Notes under the pieces: generated by a model
Told to the model about the DNA's origin: nothing
What the model saw: the letters and a program-made list of their open reading frames with translations, nothing else
Databases searched by the model: none
Program-made: the position numbers and the translations under genes
Shown here: piece after piece, positions 8,023-17,679 of the stretch
Layout: each line of letters begins with the position of its first letter
Numbering within the stretch: the first letter of the stretch is position 1
Assembly: GCF_040250305.1 (NCBI RefSeq)
Contig: NZ_CP158190.1
Location: forward strand, 4,806,001 to 4,870,000
DNA from: Peribacillus frigoritolerans
GTDB lineage: Bacteria > Bacillota > Bacilli > Bacillales > DSM-1321
Length of the DNA stretch: 64,000 nucleotides
Reading direction: 5' to 3'

Positions 8023-8949
8023 ATGACCTTCTTTTATGTCATTCTTGCAGCAATTTTTGCTGTTTTCCTGGTCAAGTTCGTTAAAGGGCTAAGTGAACCG
8101 GCTAAATTAGAACGCTATCAAAATGAATTCCGTAAATACCATGGTGAAACTTTAGATCTGCATGCAACGGAAATCGTTTCAGAAGCATTGATAGAAAAGC
8201 TTAATAAAGCACTAGATTTCAATTATATGGAAAAGGTCAATACTGAATTCCGCCTGAAGCATCCACGGGACTCGCAGTTAAAGGTCAATCAGGCTTGGCG
8301 TGAATTGAAACGCTACTTGATCATGACTGCTGTGTTTGGAAAAGTTGAGATGTTTAATTCAGTCATCGATGAGTTATGGCATATCATGCTGAACTATAGA
8401 CAGGAATATGATGAGTTTTGCCAGGCTTTCATCGGTAGGACCATTTTGCACCATCCTCATTCAGAACCTGTTTTCAAACCCGAAGAGCGGACTCTTTTTG
8501 ACTTTTACTATGTACAGCTATTTACGGTGGACTCCCATTCCATTCAAAAATGGGGCAAATTTTTCAAACATGATAAAGGGCTAACGCTTCTCCGAGATTT
8601 TGAAACGCTGGAGCTGGAGCAGTTAAAAGAGAAATATATGCGGAAACCGACAAGTATACAAGCGGAACGGACCTTTGAATCCTTCACTTCCCAATTTAAA
8701 GAAAATCGCCCCATGACAGAATTGAATTGGCGGAAAACGTACGATCAGACTGACTACGCAGCTCCTGCCTATTTCACTTATGCAAGCACAGATGATTTTG
8801 ACGGCGAATTTAAAGATATTTTCGGGAATGAACCGAACACAGTTTCCTCCGGATCCGGCCATGCCGATCATGGTGGTCATAACAGTTCCCATGACAGCAG
8901 TTCTGATTCCTCTTCCAGCTGTTCTTCATGCAGCTCTTGTTCGTCTTGA
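8023..8949 (+). CDS. Membrane-anchored protein with Ser/Cys-rich tail
   Basis: 308-residue protein of unknown function. One N-terminal membrane segment (about residues 2-20) anchors a soluble region. The stretch VIDELWHIMLNYRQEYDEFC resembles the D-x-x-W-H motif of glycine-rich-domain/TIGR04222-like proteins. From about residue 272 the sequence becomes His/Gly/Ser-rich and ends in repeated C-S-S units with four cysteines, reminiscent of the Cys/Gly tails in that group and a possible metal-binding tail. GAGGAGTGGACAAAA precedes the ATG. It is monocistronic by spacing. The family link is a resemblance I judged by eye. Confidence 0.65.
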   Translation: MTFFYVILAAIFAVFLVKFVKGLSEPAKLERYQNEFRKYHGETLDLHATEIVSEALIEKLNKALDFNYMEKVNTEFRLKHPRDSQLKVNQAWRELKRYLIMTAVFGKVEMFNSVIDELWHIMLNYRQEYDEFCQAFIGRTILHHPHSEPVFKPEERTLFDFYYVQLFTVDSHSIQKWGKFFKHDKGLTLLRDFETLELEQLKEKYMRKPTSIQAERTFESFTSQFKENRPMTELNWRKTYDQTDYAAPAYFTYASTDDFDGEFKDIFGNEPNTVSSGSGHADHGGHNSSHDSSSDSSSSCSSCSSCSS

Positions 8950-9049
8950 GCCTTTCGCTTGGAGAAATCCAAGCGTTTTTTTATACCATTAGATGAACTG
9001 GATTGATGAAGCTTAGTTTTTACTCAATATAAAAGGAGTTACAACTGAT

Positions 9050-9298
9050 ATGCATGATAATGAGATCCGAAAATTCAGACCAGTTTTTGTCTATGCAAAT
9101 TTGGAAAACAAGAAAAAATTAGTACAAGGTTTAACTGAAGATCGAGTGAAATTAATTCAAGAATTAAAAAAATATAGAAATGCCCTTTCACCATTTTTAA
9201 TTAATGTTTTGCAAACTAATATAGATCAGTGGGAAATAGAAATTCATGATTGGGAAGAGGAAATAAAAAAAATAGAAGCAGAGAAAGAGAGCTTTTAA
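9050..9298 (+). CDS. Hypothetical coiled-coil protein, 82 aa
   Basis: Small, charged, almost wholly helical protein; the C-terminal half (WEIEIHDWEEEIKKIEAEKE) looks like a coiled coil. I recognise no family. The start is supported by AAAAGGAGTTACAACTGAT. It is AT-rich compared with its neighbours and ends in a strong terminator, so it is probably its own transcript. Confidence 0.6.
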   Translation: MHDNEIRKFRPVFVYANLENKKKLVQGLTEDRVKLIQELKKYRNALSPFLINVLQTNIDQWEIEIHDWEEEIKKIEAEKESF

Positions 9299-9318
9299 GT
9301 GCTTTCGGTTTACAGACA

Positions 9319-9354
9319 AAAGTGGTTCGGAATTAATAAATTCCGAACCACTTT
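9319..9354. terminator. Strong hairpin terminator
   Basis: A 16-bp perfect stem (AAAGTGGTTCGGAATT and its complement) with an AATA loop follows the gene at 9050-9298. The U tract is short (CTTT), but stem strength and position support termination in the plus direction. Confidence 0.65.
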
Positions 9355-9513
9355 GAATTATCGTCCAAGGTTAAGGGATTGGGGCTCTGCAAGCCCACTC
9401 TCTTAGTCCATTATTAAACATGTGCAATTGAGCTATTTTCTCCAAGTTAAAGGTAAGCATCGCCTTCATCGGAAATTTTCAAGTCAATTGACGCATTCCA
9501 TTTTCCTTATTCA

Positions 9514-12500
9514 TTAATTCCACCGATTGAACCAATTCTTGATCCTCTGTTTATTTTTCTCAAGAACCTCCTTGGAAGTCCGGTTGTCTTTTTGTTTTTT
9601 CCATTCAAAGAAAGATGCAATTCCGATAAGCAGCCCTCCGCCAATGATTAAATACAGCCACCATGGCATCTCACCCCACATCGAATTGGTATTCATATAG
9701 ACATTGAATAAAATCGTCCCAGTTCCAGCGATGAAATAGGATTTGTATTTCATCATGAATCCAAAGAGCATTGCTGCCAATGACACCGTGCCGATAATGA
9801 GGGCATCATATAAGGTGTTTCCTGCCATTGCATCAATGATCAAGGCCAAAAACAAAAGGAAAACAATACCACTTTCGATATATTGTGTGATTTTGCCTTT
9901 AACAAGGATTTTCCTCAGCAGAGTGGTGCTGACAATGAACAGCGGCAGAATATTCACCTCCTCCTCAAGTACAGGAGGGATCGTGAGCTGATCGACAATG
10001 ACCCAATACGGATATAGACTGAACAAAATCGCTGCCGCCAACTGGTATTTCCTTTCCAACATGTCTGTCGTCGTGCTTCTCATCAAAATGAAATAGGCCG
10101 GAATCAGAAGTGCCGCGAAGATTTCCAAAATGAAATGTGCCGGTCCCCCCGTCAAAACATCCATGTTCATGGCAAGAAGAAACAGCAGACCATAGACTCT
10201 GTAAAAATCCAATTGAAGTCCTTCCCTGCCTTTATCAAGCAAGCCTTTAAAGTATTTCCTGCTTAGCAGTACCATTATGGCCGTACACCCAAAAAGGACT
10301 GCCGTTCCAACGAAAGGCTGTAATGTGTCCGCGTACATGATGATGATCCAATACGGATACAAACTGAGAACTCCGGTCAGCCAAACGTAGATGCCCTTTT
10401 CTTTTACATCCTTTGTGAAACTTCCAATCAAGATGAAGTAAACCGTGATCAAGAGCGATACAAAAACTTCGAGTAACGGGGTCAATGTTTCAGTTACTGG
10501 AAATCCCCGATTCATGGCCAGTAAAAACAGCAAGCCATATATCCTGTATGCATCGATGGTAATGCCTGTTTCTTCCTTTTTGATTAAACCATCGAAATAA
10601 CGCCGGCTTAAAAGCAGCATCCCTGACATACAGCCGAAAAGGAACATCAATCCCATTACAACCGATAAGCTGTCGGCATAGCCGACAATGATCAGGAAGG
10701 GATACAGACTGACTAGTGCAGCAATATTGGAATAGATTTTCCTTTCTTGCTTTTCCGCTGTCAAGCTTCTCAGGAAAATGAAATAAGCGGTTAACAGCAG
10801 CGATACAAAGACTTGGAGTAACTGATGCTTAGCATCATTAAAAACCTCTGCATTCATATCGATCAAAAAGAATAAACCATAAATCCTGAAAGGATCAAAG
10901 CTGATGATGCCTGATCCGTTTTTCTTGAGTAATCCGCTGGAATACAGCCTGCTTAACAACAACATTCCTGCCATACAGCCAAAAAGAATAGCCAAACTCG
11001 TGACGATTGGGAGTGTATGGGCATAATCTATGATATTGATGAATGGGAAAAGGCCGATGATTGCCGCTATTCCCGAGTAAATGATTTTTTCTTTCTTATA
11101 GATCGTGAATCTTCCCATCAGGATGAAGTAGCTAGGCAACAGCAGGGAAACAAAAATCCCCAAAATTGCAGAATCTGTATCGCTCATAAACACTTCCAGA
11201 TTCAAAGTACACAGATATAACAAGCCAAAAATCCGATAATAATCAATGACTCTCTTCGTTCCGTCTTGGTTGAGCAATCCTTTGAAAAGGCGTCTGCTAG
11301 CCATGACCATCACAGCCATACATACAAGCAATACGATAATCGCCATAACCAGAGGTAATGTATTTACATACATATTATAGAAGATGTACGCCAGGCCTAG
11401 AGGAACCACAACATAGTTTCGCCAATTCCTTAGCATGAGGAGATACCAGGCAAACAAGAGCTGTACAGTCATCACCCCTACCCAGACCAGCTCCCGGTTA
11501 AGCGGGAAGTCCCGGATTGCCGTTTCCAAAATGGATATGCTTATCCCTAAATGAATGAATGGAATAAGGTAATACTCCATGATGCCTTTCCAATTCTTAT
11601 TGGATAACGCCCACAGAATGGTTATGAGTCCTGCTGTAATCATCAAGCATATTGATGTAATGAATACCATTTGCTCCATGTTTACGACAAATAAATGGAC
11701 CTGCAGGAAAAGGACTGAAAACCCTAGGTACGTAAAAGCATATTTTTCCCATTTTACGTGCGCCCTTAAAGCACTCAAAATATAAATCAACAGTTGTGCA
11801 ACATATAGTAACGGTGAGCTTTCCGTATGAATAATGAGCAAATATCCAACAGGAATCGCCAGTAAATTGGCAAGGTGACTTGCGTAAAAGAAACACAGTT
11901 TCCCATTTTTCGAATATTTCCCAAGCCATTCTCCTAATAGGAAAAAGATAATGGGGCCGAGCAACACGAACGCAATTCTCAACACCATTGAAGCAAAATC
12001 AAAAACATCGTAGAGTGAAGCATATAAGCTGGCACTTGTAATCACGACAGGCACCCAGAATATTTGCTTCCTATGGATATGGACGGACCAGCCGTTTATT
12101 GCAGTAGCTACGGCAATCACTCCGCTTGCCTCCAAAGGATTCAGTGAATCGAATGGAATCGATATCAAGGAAAGGAAGGAAAGAATCTGTCCGCTATATG
12201 CAAAAACAGGAAAGAATTTATGGTATCCCTTTTTAAATGTGTAAGCTGCACCGATGGAAATCAGTGAAACACCCATTAAATAGACGCTGAGCGGGATATT
12301 TGACCGAACCCATTCTAAACTCTCCAACAAATATGGATAGAAAGCAACCAAAGCCAGTACGAAAGTGATTGGAAATCCGTATAAGGCATTTTCCTTCATA
12401 TGCTTTGATTCGTCTTTTATATATGTGATGAAGAAAAGCCCAGAGATCATGGCGAGCGCCGCACTAACTGCAAGCCAATCCATTTCGCTGAATTTAATGG

Positions 12501-14184
12501 TCAGTATCACTAACATGATCATTGGGGAGATAAGTAAGATACTCTTCTTAAACAGGCTGTACCTTGGGTGACGATTATATAAATATACTCCAAGATATTG
12601 AATGACCTGAATAACAAAAATCAGATTTAAGATGGTAGAAAAAGAGACTGGCAATGCAAAGAAAAGATATAGTAACGCTAAGTCGAAAATAACAACAGCC
12701 GGGTACGTGAGGCTTGAATTTCTCGAATGAAGGGAAAAATAGGTAAGCTGAGCGGAAACTAACATGAGCGCGACGAATATTTGCGCATAGTTCTCCTCGT
12801 ACACCATCGCGTTACTATATAAGAAAACGATCCCGCTCCCAATCAAACTGGTGAACATGAAGTTTTTGGAAAGCTTAGTCATTTTGGATTTAGCCAGATA
12901 TTTCGATAGCATAGTAAAAATGATTGGTACAAGTGCAAATGCAGTGATCATGTACTCACTTAAAAACGAGTTATAAACAAGATGGATATATCCATACGTG
13001 AAAACGGCGCTAAAAGCCATTTCATAATATTTTTTTTGGAATTTGACCGAAAAAATTAAAAACAAAACAGAAAAGACCATTAACGTTAGCGAATACAAAA
13101 AGTTGCTTGAAAATAACGTCAGGATTACAAAGGTCTCCACGATAATTTTAAACTGGATAAATTGAAAAATGAATGGTTTAAATAACGTTAATGCTTTTTG
13201 ATTTTTCAACTGCTCAATATTCCATAATATTATTAAATTAAGAACGCCAATCGTCAAAAACATCCACTCGATAGTCGGCGTCACAAAAGCCAATCCGAAA
13301 TAGCAGGTAATGCCAAACGTGAATATTGAAATGAAAATGAATATTTTCGACTTGAAGTAGTCAGCAATCTTACAATAAATGGCTAAGCAGAGTAATCCCC
13401 CAAGAAATCCCAGAAGCCCCCGCCCCCCACCATTAAGTGAAAGGTACTCTCCAAAAATCCGATAATATGAAGCTGATAAAATCGTAATCGGAATGAATAA
13501 ACCCGCTAGCGTCAGGAATGCAAAAGAGGTCTGTTTAATTTTCAGCTTCGAAGCGATGAAGGCCATCCCTGCAAAAATGACGGATATCATTCCAATGAAG
13601 AGAACTTTCAGGACCGCATTCAGATCCCCCCATGAAGTGGTTGCTAAAATCAACCCGCCAAACAGAAGCAATATGACCCCAGTGAGCAGGATGACAGAAA
13701 TATTCCGTTCCCTGATTTGCTCAGGTGTTTTCTTCGGCTTTGCCGGTTTTACCGGTTTCTCCCGTTTGATGGCCTGCTGTTGAATAACCGGTTTCCTATC
13801 AGTGATTTCCTTGACAGGTTCAAGGCTTTCCTCGAAAACGGATTCAATAGGAGCATACCCGGCCTTCTCATCTTTCATTTTCGATTCGTTCAATCCACTG
13901 GATTCCCGTAATTGCAATGAAGATTCTTCAATCAGGCTATCCTGAACCCTCTTATCGGCACTTTCGCCGATTATCGTTTCAGTTCCATGGGTGGATTTCT
14001 TCTTTTCTTGCTCTAAGCGCTTTTGTTTATGGAGGGCTAATTGGAAATGCCGATTGTATGCCCTGCTAATCCGGATATATTCTGATTTAGGGATGAGCCG
14101 CCTTTCCCATAAAACATCCAGCTCTTCTTGGAAAATACGCTTCCTTCTTTCTAATGTCATTTCTTCGTTTGAAGAATCATTCAT
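9514..14184 (-). CDS. Giant polytopic membrane protein with tandem repeats (1556 aa)
   Basis: Very large membrane protein of unknown function. The first 160 residues are hydrophilic and charged (a helical LWERRLIPKSEYIRISRAYN segment, then a Pro/Lys-rich linker). Residue 170 onward holds several dozen hydrophobic segments with short loops. The first membrane block (ILLTGVILLLFGGLILATTS) recalls the DUF2157-type start seen in the gene at 18777. Residues from about 980 to 1440 are four tandem copies of a roughly 115-residue unit, each starting R-[IV]-[FY]-G-L and containing L-F-G-C and Y-F-I-L. AAGGAAGGGGAAGC precedes the ATG. No partner gene shares its transcript. A cell-surface or membrane-organising role is only a guess. 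Confidence 0.85.
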   Translation of the reverse strand: MNDSSNEEMTLERRKRIFQEELDVLWERRLIPKSEYIRISRAYNRHFQLALHKQKRLEQEKKKSTHGTETIIGESADKRVQDSLIEESSLQLRESSGLNESKMKDEKAGYAPIESVFEESLEPVKEITDRKPVIQQQAIKREKPVKPAKPKKTPEQIRERNISVILLTGVILLLFGGLILATTSWGDLNAVLKVLFIGMISVIFAGMAFIASKLKIKQTSFAFLTLAGLFIPITILSASYYRIFGEYLSLNGGGRGLLGFLGGLLCLAIYCKIADYFKSKIFIFISIFTFGITCYFGLAFVTPTIEWMFLTIGVLNLIILWNIEQLKNQKALTLFKPFIFQFIQFKIIVETFVILTLFSSNFLYSLTLMVFSVLFLIFSVKFQKKYYEMAFSAVFTYGYIHLVYNSFLSEYMITAFALVPIIFTMLSKYLAKSKMTKLSKNFMFTSLIGSGIVFLYSNAMVYEENYAQIFVALMLVSAQLTYFSLHSRNSSLTYPAVVIFDLALLYLFFALPVSFSTILNLIFVIQVIQYLGVYLYNRHPRYSLFKKSILLISPMIMLVILTIKFSEMDWLAVSAALAMISGLFFITYIKDESKHMKENALYGFPITFVLALVAFYPYLLESLEWVRSNIPLSVYLMGVSLISIGAAYTFKKGYHKFFPVFAYSGQILSFLSLISIPFDSLNPLEASGVIAVATAINGWSVHIHRKQIFWVPVVITSASLYASLYDVFDFASMVLRIAFVLLGPIIFFLLGEWLGKYSKNGKLCFFYASHLANLLAIPVGYLLIIHTESSPLLYVAQLLIYILSALRAHVKWEKYAFTYLGFSVLFLQVHLFVVNMEQMVFITSICLMITAGLITILWALSNKNWKGIMEYYLIPFIHLGISISILETAIRDFPLNRELVWVGVMTVQLLFAWYLLMLRNWRNYVVVPLGLAYIFYNMYVNTLPLVMAIIVLLVCMAVMVMASRRLFKGLLNQDGTKRVIDYYRIFGLLYLCTLNLEVFMSDTDSAILGIFVSLLLPSYFILMGRFTIYKKEKIIYSGIAAIIGLFPFINIIDYAHTLPIVTSLAILFGCMAGMLLLSRLYSSGLLKKNGSGIISFDPFRIYGLFFLIDMNAEVFNDAKHQLLQVFVSLLLTAYFIFLRSLTAEKQERKIYSNIAALVSLYPFLIIVGYADSLSVVMGLMFLFGCMSGMLLLSRRYFDGLIKKEETGITIDAYRIYGLLFLLAMNRGFPVTETLTPLLEVFVSLLITVYFILIGSFTKDVKEKGIYVWLTGVLSLYPYWIIIMYADTLQPFVGTAVLFGCTAIMVLLSRKYFKGLLDKGREGLQLDFYRVYGLLFLLAMNMDVLTGGPAHFILEIFAALLIPAYFILMRSTTTDMLERKYQLAAAILFSLYPYWVIVDQLTIPPVLEEEVNILPLFIVSTTLLRKILVKGKITQYIESGIVFLLFLALIIDAMAGNTLYDALIIGTVSLAAMLFGFMMKYKSYFIAGTGTILFNVYMNTNSMWGEMPWWLYLIIGGGLLIGIASFFEWKKQKDNRTSKEVLEKNKQRIKNWFNRWN
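9850..11245 (-). repeat. Tandem about 345-bp repeats inside the giant membrane gene
   Basis: Four units begin near 11240, 10893, 10545 and 10200 (minus strand), giving a period of about 345-348 bases or 115-116 residues. Each encodes R-[IV]-[FY]-G-L at its start, a Y-F-I-L motif in the middle and, in the first three units, L-F-G-C followed by L-L-S-R. A partial earlier unit is visible around 11250-11400. Copies are diverged at DNA level. Confidence 0.7.
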
Positions 14185-14310
14185 TCCAAGCTTCCCCTTC
14201 CTTCAAATAGACCTTCTATCATCTTATGTATATTCTCTTTTCGATAATAACAAACTTTTTCCATTTTTAAAATATTTAGGATAATGCACCAAGGGTGTTC
14301 CTGCTGACTC

Positions 14311-14340
14311 AAAAAAAAGAATGACTTCCATAGAAGCCAT
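14311..14340 (-). terminator. Terminator of the MFS gene
   Basis: On the minus strand ATGGCTTC and GAAGTCAT pair around TATG (one G-U) and are followed by a run ending in eight T. It lies directly after the stop at 14350. Confidence 0.75.
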
Positions 14341-14349
14341 CCAACGTCA

Positions 14350-15546
14350 CTATATTGATTTTACTTTATCCTCGCTCCTGATAATGCATAAATAAACGAT
14401 CATTGAAATGAAAATCGAGGCGGCTGCCGTGATATAGATGCTCCTATAGCCGAAGAGGAAGCCTATCTGCCCGAACACGATGGCTCCTATGCCCACTCCA
14501 AGATCGAAAAATGAAAAGTATGTGGCATTCGCCATCGCCTTCCGATTAGGTGCCGTCTTTTCAATCGACCATGCCTGCAGCGCAGGCTGGACAGAACCGA
14601 ATCCAAATCCATAAAGCACTGCCGCAATGTAAAGGACCGCTTCACTCGGCATCCATGCAAGCAGGAGCATCCCAGCCATGATGAGTACTGTTGAAGGCAC
14701 GAATATGGCTCGATGTCCCCTTCGGTCATATAATCGACCCGCGAATAATCTCGTGACCATGAGGGCCATTGCATATACTAAAAAGTACCACTGAATTCCA
14801 TCTACTCCTTTTTCCGCTGTATACAGGGGAAGGAAGGTTGCAATTCCACCGAATGTAACGGAAATGAAGAAAATGAGCAATGATGGCTGAAGGGCACTCT
14901 TTTCATATATATCAAACCTTTTTGCTCTGACAGCCGCGGAAGGATCACTTTCCACTTTTTGATACCGAATAAGTGATGCTGTAACGATGGCAAACAATCC
15001 TAATAATGAACAGATCAAAAACAACTCTTGAAACGGAAGGACCGTAACTAGAAAAAGACCCAATGATGGCCCGAATGCCAATGCTAAGTTACCCGATAAT
15101 CCGTAATACCCCATCCCCTCACCACGCCGTTTCGCAGGGATTATATCGGAAGCAATCGTTCCTGAAGCCGTTGAAGAAAATCCCCAGCCGACGCCCTGTA
15201 CAATCCGCATCATGAATAACAAGCCGATGCTCCCCATAAAACCGAAGGAACCCACTGACAATGCAAAAATGGCTAAACCGGCAAGAAAAACCATGCGCCT
15301 TCCCTTCGTCTCCAATAATCTGCCGGCAATTGGCCGAACGAGCAAGGCCGAAAAAGTGAAGATTCCAAGGACAGCCCCCACCAGACGATCGTCACCGCCA
15401 AGCTGTTCTACAAACAGCGGGAGGGTCGGCATCGTCATTTGAAAACCCATGAAGATGCACATATTTGCCAAACAGATCATGATGAAATCACGTGTCCAGA
15501 TTTTATCAGTCCCTCTTACCCGTTCATCCACTAAGGTTTCCCTCAT
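14350..15546 (-). CDS. MFS transporter (YwoG/YfkF-like)
   Basis: Major facilitator protein of 398 residues with about twelve membrane segments. The MFS motif A appears after the second segment (GRLLETKGRR) and again in the second half (GRLYDRRGHR). A short hydrophilic N-terminus precedes the first segment. It resembles the B. subtilis YwoG/YfkF group of uncharacterised exporters; substrate unknown, drug or metabolite efflux is likely. AGAAGGTGAAGGG precedes the ATG. It is monocistronic with its own terminator, and no regulator gene adjoins. Confidence 0.88.
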   Translation of the reverse strand: MRETLVDERVRGTDKIWTRDFIMICLANMCIFMGFQMTMPTLPLFVEQLGGDDRLVGAVLGIFTFSALLVRPIAGRLLETKGRRMVFLAGLAIFALSVGSFGFMGSIGLLFMMRIVQGVGWGFSSTASGTIASDIIPAKRRGEGMGYYGLSGNLALAFGPSLGLFLVTVLPFQELFLICSLLGLFAIVTASLIRYQKVESDPSAAVRAKRFDIYEKSALQPSLLIFFISVTFGGIATFLPLYTAEKGVDGIQWYFLVYAMALMVTRLFAGRLYDRRGHRAIFVPSTVLIMAGMLLLAWMPSEAVLYIAAVLYGFGFGSVQPALQAWSIEKTAPNRKAMANATYFSFFDLGVGIGAIVFGQIGFLFGYRSIYITAAASIFISMIVYLCIIRSEDKVKSI

Positions 15547-15650
15547 ATCCCTTCACCTTCTAATTATAATAGTCATTGCCAGTTTACTAAAATTGGTTAA
15601 AATAAGCGAATGATTTATTTCGTGTACCTAAATATATATATATAAATAAA

Positions 15651-15671
15651 AGCCCAGTATGACACTGGGCT
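15651..15671 (-). terminator. Terminator of the GGDEF gene
   Basis: Stem AGCCCAGT/ACTGGGCT with a five-base loop; on the minus strand it is followed by TTTATTTATATAT, just after the stop of the gene at 15685. Confidence 0.7.
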
Positions 15672-15684
15672 CCCCCTATATCTT

Positions 15685-16647
15685 TCATCTACCCGCCCTA
15701 ATGAGTTTCTGTTCTTTTCTTCGCCGTTTATCTTGAAACATTTTTTGATCCGCTTCCATGAATAAACTATCCATATTTCCTTTTGAATGCGAACGGTAAG
15801 CATGCCCGAATGACATACTGATGTGAGGGCCTTTTTTTAGGGAGTTTTGCAAAAGGGTTTCTTCCTTTAATAATTCACAAAGAGATTCAACTTCTCTCTT
15901 GCTTCTATCAATCAGCAGAATGGCAAACTCATCTCCTCCCACTCTCGCTAAAACAGCGATGTCCGAGAAAATCCGTTTCAATAGATTGGCCGCTTCTTTA
16001 ATCAATTCATCCCCTTTCTTATGGCCATACGTATCATTCATATATTTCAGCTCATCTAAATCACACAGAATCATGGCAACCGGAGTATCAAAATCCAGAT
16101 TGGATTTGGCAAATATATGATCAAAAAACTGTCGATTATGGATATTCGTTAATGGGTCATGGGACATTTGATACTCAATATCCTGTATGAATCTCACTCT
16201 TTCATCGATATTGCGAATGATTCCTTGAACGGCTACCAATTGCTCTTTTTCATATATAGGTGTAGCATATTCCTCGAACCACAAAAAATCCCCCTCGATA
16301 TTTCTCCAGCGTTGAATGACCGGCTTAGTATAATCAATCCCACCATATATCTTTTCATTCAGGATTTCAAAGTCATCAGGATGAATCCTTCCGAAAGGGG
16401 AGGAAGGGTCATTGTATGCTTCTTCCAAGACGCCTTGACCTAAAAGTGTATTGATGGATGGACTTAGGTACCTAAACTCGGAACTTGGGTTTGTTTCGTA
16501 GCAGTAGATAATATCCTGAGAACTTTCCACTATATTAAAAACCTTTTTTTGCACTTCGAATCCTTTCTTCTGATAGTCCTTTTCCCTTTTCTTGCGAGTG
16601 AAGATCGTACGTTTAAATATATCCAATGACAATTTATTGAATTTCAT
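15685..16647 (-). CDS. PAS-GGDEF diguanylate cyclase
   Basis: Cytoplasmic signalling enzyme of 320 residues. Residues about 35-155 form a PAS sensor with its PAC strand (VQGIIRNIDERVRF); residues about 160-318 are a GGDEF domain with an intact A-site (ARVGGDEFAILL), so it should make cyclic di-GMP from GTP. The product-inhibition RxxD motif expected five residues upstream is not in register: the sequence there is R-I-F-S-D. No membrane segment, so the PAS domain senses an internal signal. No EAL partner is nearby. It is a single-gene transcript with its own terminator. Confidence 0.88.
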   Translation of the reverse strand: MKFNKLSLDIFKRTIFTRKKREKDYQKKGFEVQKKVFNIVESSQDIIYCYETNPSSEFRYLSPSINTLLGQGVLEEAYNDPSSPFGRIHPDDFEILNEKIYGGIDYTKPVIQRWRNIEGDFLWFEEYATPIYEKEQLVAVQGIIRNIDERVRFIQDIEYQMSHDPLTNIHNRQFFDHIFAKSNLDFDTPVAMILCDLDELKYMNDTYGHKKGDELIKEAANLLKRIFSDIAVLARVGGDEFAILLIDRSKREVESLCELLKEETLLQNSLKKGPHISMSFGHAYRSHSKGNMDSLFMEADQKMFQDKRRRKEQKLIRAGR

Positions 16648-16840
16648 TCCACAGCCCCCATACTTTTGAAGTCATTTTCATTAAAATCTTTAGATTTGAT
16701 GGCGGACTTACACACATTACTTTTAACATAATTATCCTTTATTTATTATAATTCCAAAACATCTAAAAGGAAAAACTTTATATGTTTTTCCTTTTCTCCT
16801 TAAGTAAAGGGGACAGCTTCTAGCAATGGCCGCATAATTG

Positions 16841-16873
16841 AAAAAAACCGATTCCAATTGGATCGGCTTTTTC
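16841..16873 (-). terminator. Terminator of the DUF4097 operon
   Basis: A stem of CCGATTCC with GGATCGG (one bulge) around AATT is followed on the minus strand by TTTTTTT. It lies 12 bases after the stop at 16885. Confidence 0.75.
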
Positions 16874-16884
16874 ATGCTTCACGA

Positions 16885-17679
16885 CTATTTCGTTATCTCG
16901 ATTTTCCCATTATTAGTTTCCAATTTCACTAGATTTTCACCTTTGCCAATGACAGTATCTCCCTCATACTTACCAAGGATATCCACTCTCCCATTGTCAA
17001 CATGAACATCGAAAGTTGTATTTGTCGGTTCCTTCTCCGTTTTGATCATGATTTTACCATTATTACTTTCGAAGTCGATCTCCCTATCCAAGTCTTTCGT
17101 GACCAATGTGATTTTACCGTTATTCGATGACCCAACCAGTTTTCCCTCCACATTATTAAGCTCTACTTTTCCATTAGCAGATTTCACTTCAACTTTTTCG
17201 GTTATTATATCATTTAATTCTACCCGGCCATTTTGAGATTTCACTTTTAGATTTTCGCTTTTCAATCCTGATATTTGCAATTTTCCATTATCGGATTCGG
17301 CGACAAAGGATTTATAAGATTCATCAGGCACATACACCTTTAAATGTAAGGATTGAATATGAAAACCAAAGCTAAAGGTACGTCGATCTTTTAATTGTAC
17401 CGAAAGCTTCTTCCCTTCCACATCTGCAGTGAAATCCAACTTGGAAACATCCATCCCTTTTGAAACCAACTCTATCCTGGTCTCCTTATCCTTCGTTGGA
17501 ACGATCTCTACAGCTGCATTGTCAGTGTCGATCTGAATGTCCGTTACGATTTCCGATATCGTTTTTTCCTCTGTAGTCGTTTCCTTATTCGTCACTTGGG
17601 AAAACGTAAACAGACTTCCTATTACTCCGATCAATAACAATACAAGTGCAAAGATCGATAATTTTTTTACATTAATCAT
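16885..17679 (-). CDS. DUF4097 family membrane-anchored beta-strand protein
   Basis: 264-residue protein with one N-terminal membrane segment (residues about 8-28) and a long extracellular part made of repeating short beta strands with recurring NGK/NGR turns (SNNGKI, SANGKVEL, DNGRVDI). This beta-helix-like pattern is typical of DUF4097 proteins such as those next to PadR regulators and Lia-type envelope-stress systems. It is the third gene of a PadR-DUF1700-DUF4097 operon; its start overlaps the stop of the DUF1700 gene by 8 bases. A role in sensing or protecting the envelope is inferred from family context. Confidence 0.85.
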   Translation of the reverse strand: MINVKKLSIFALVLLLIGVIGSLFTFSQVTNKETTTEEKTISEIVTDIQIDTDNAAVEIVPTKDKETRIELVSKGMDVSKLDFTADVEGKKLSVQLKDRRTFSFGFHIQSLHLKVYVPDESYKSFVAESDNGKLQISGLKSENLKVKSQNGRVELNDIITEKVEVKSANGKVELNNVEGKLVGSSNNGKITLVTKDLDREIDFESNNGKIMIKTEKEPTNTTFDVHVDNGRVDILGKYEGDTVIGKGENLVKLETNNGKIEITK

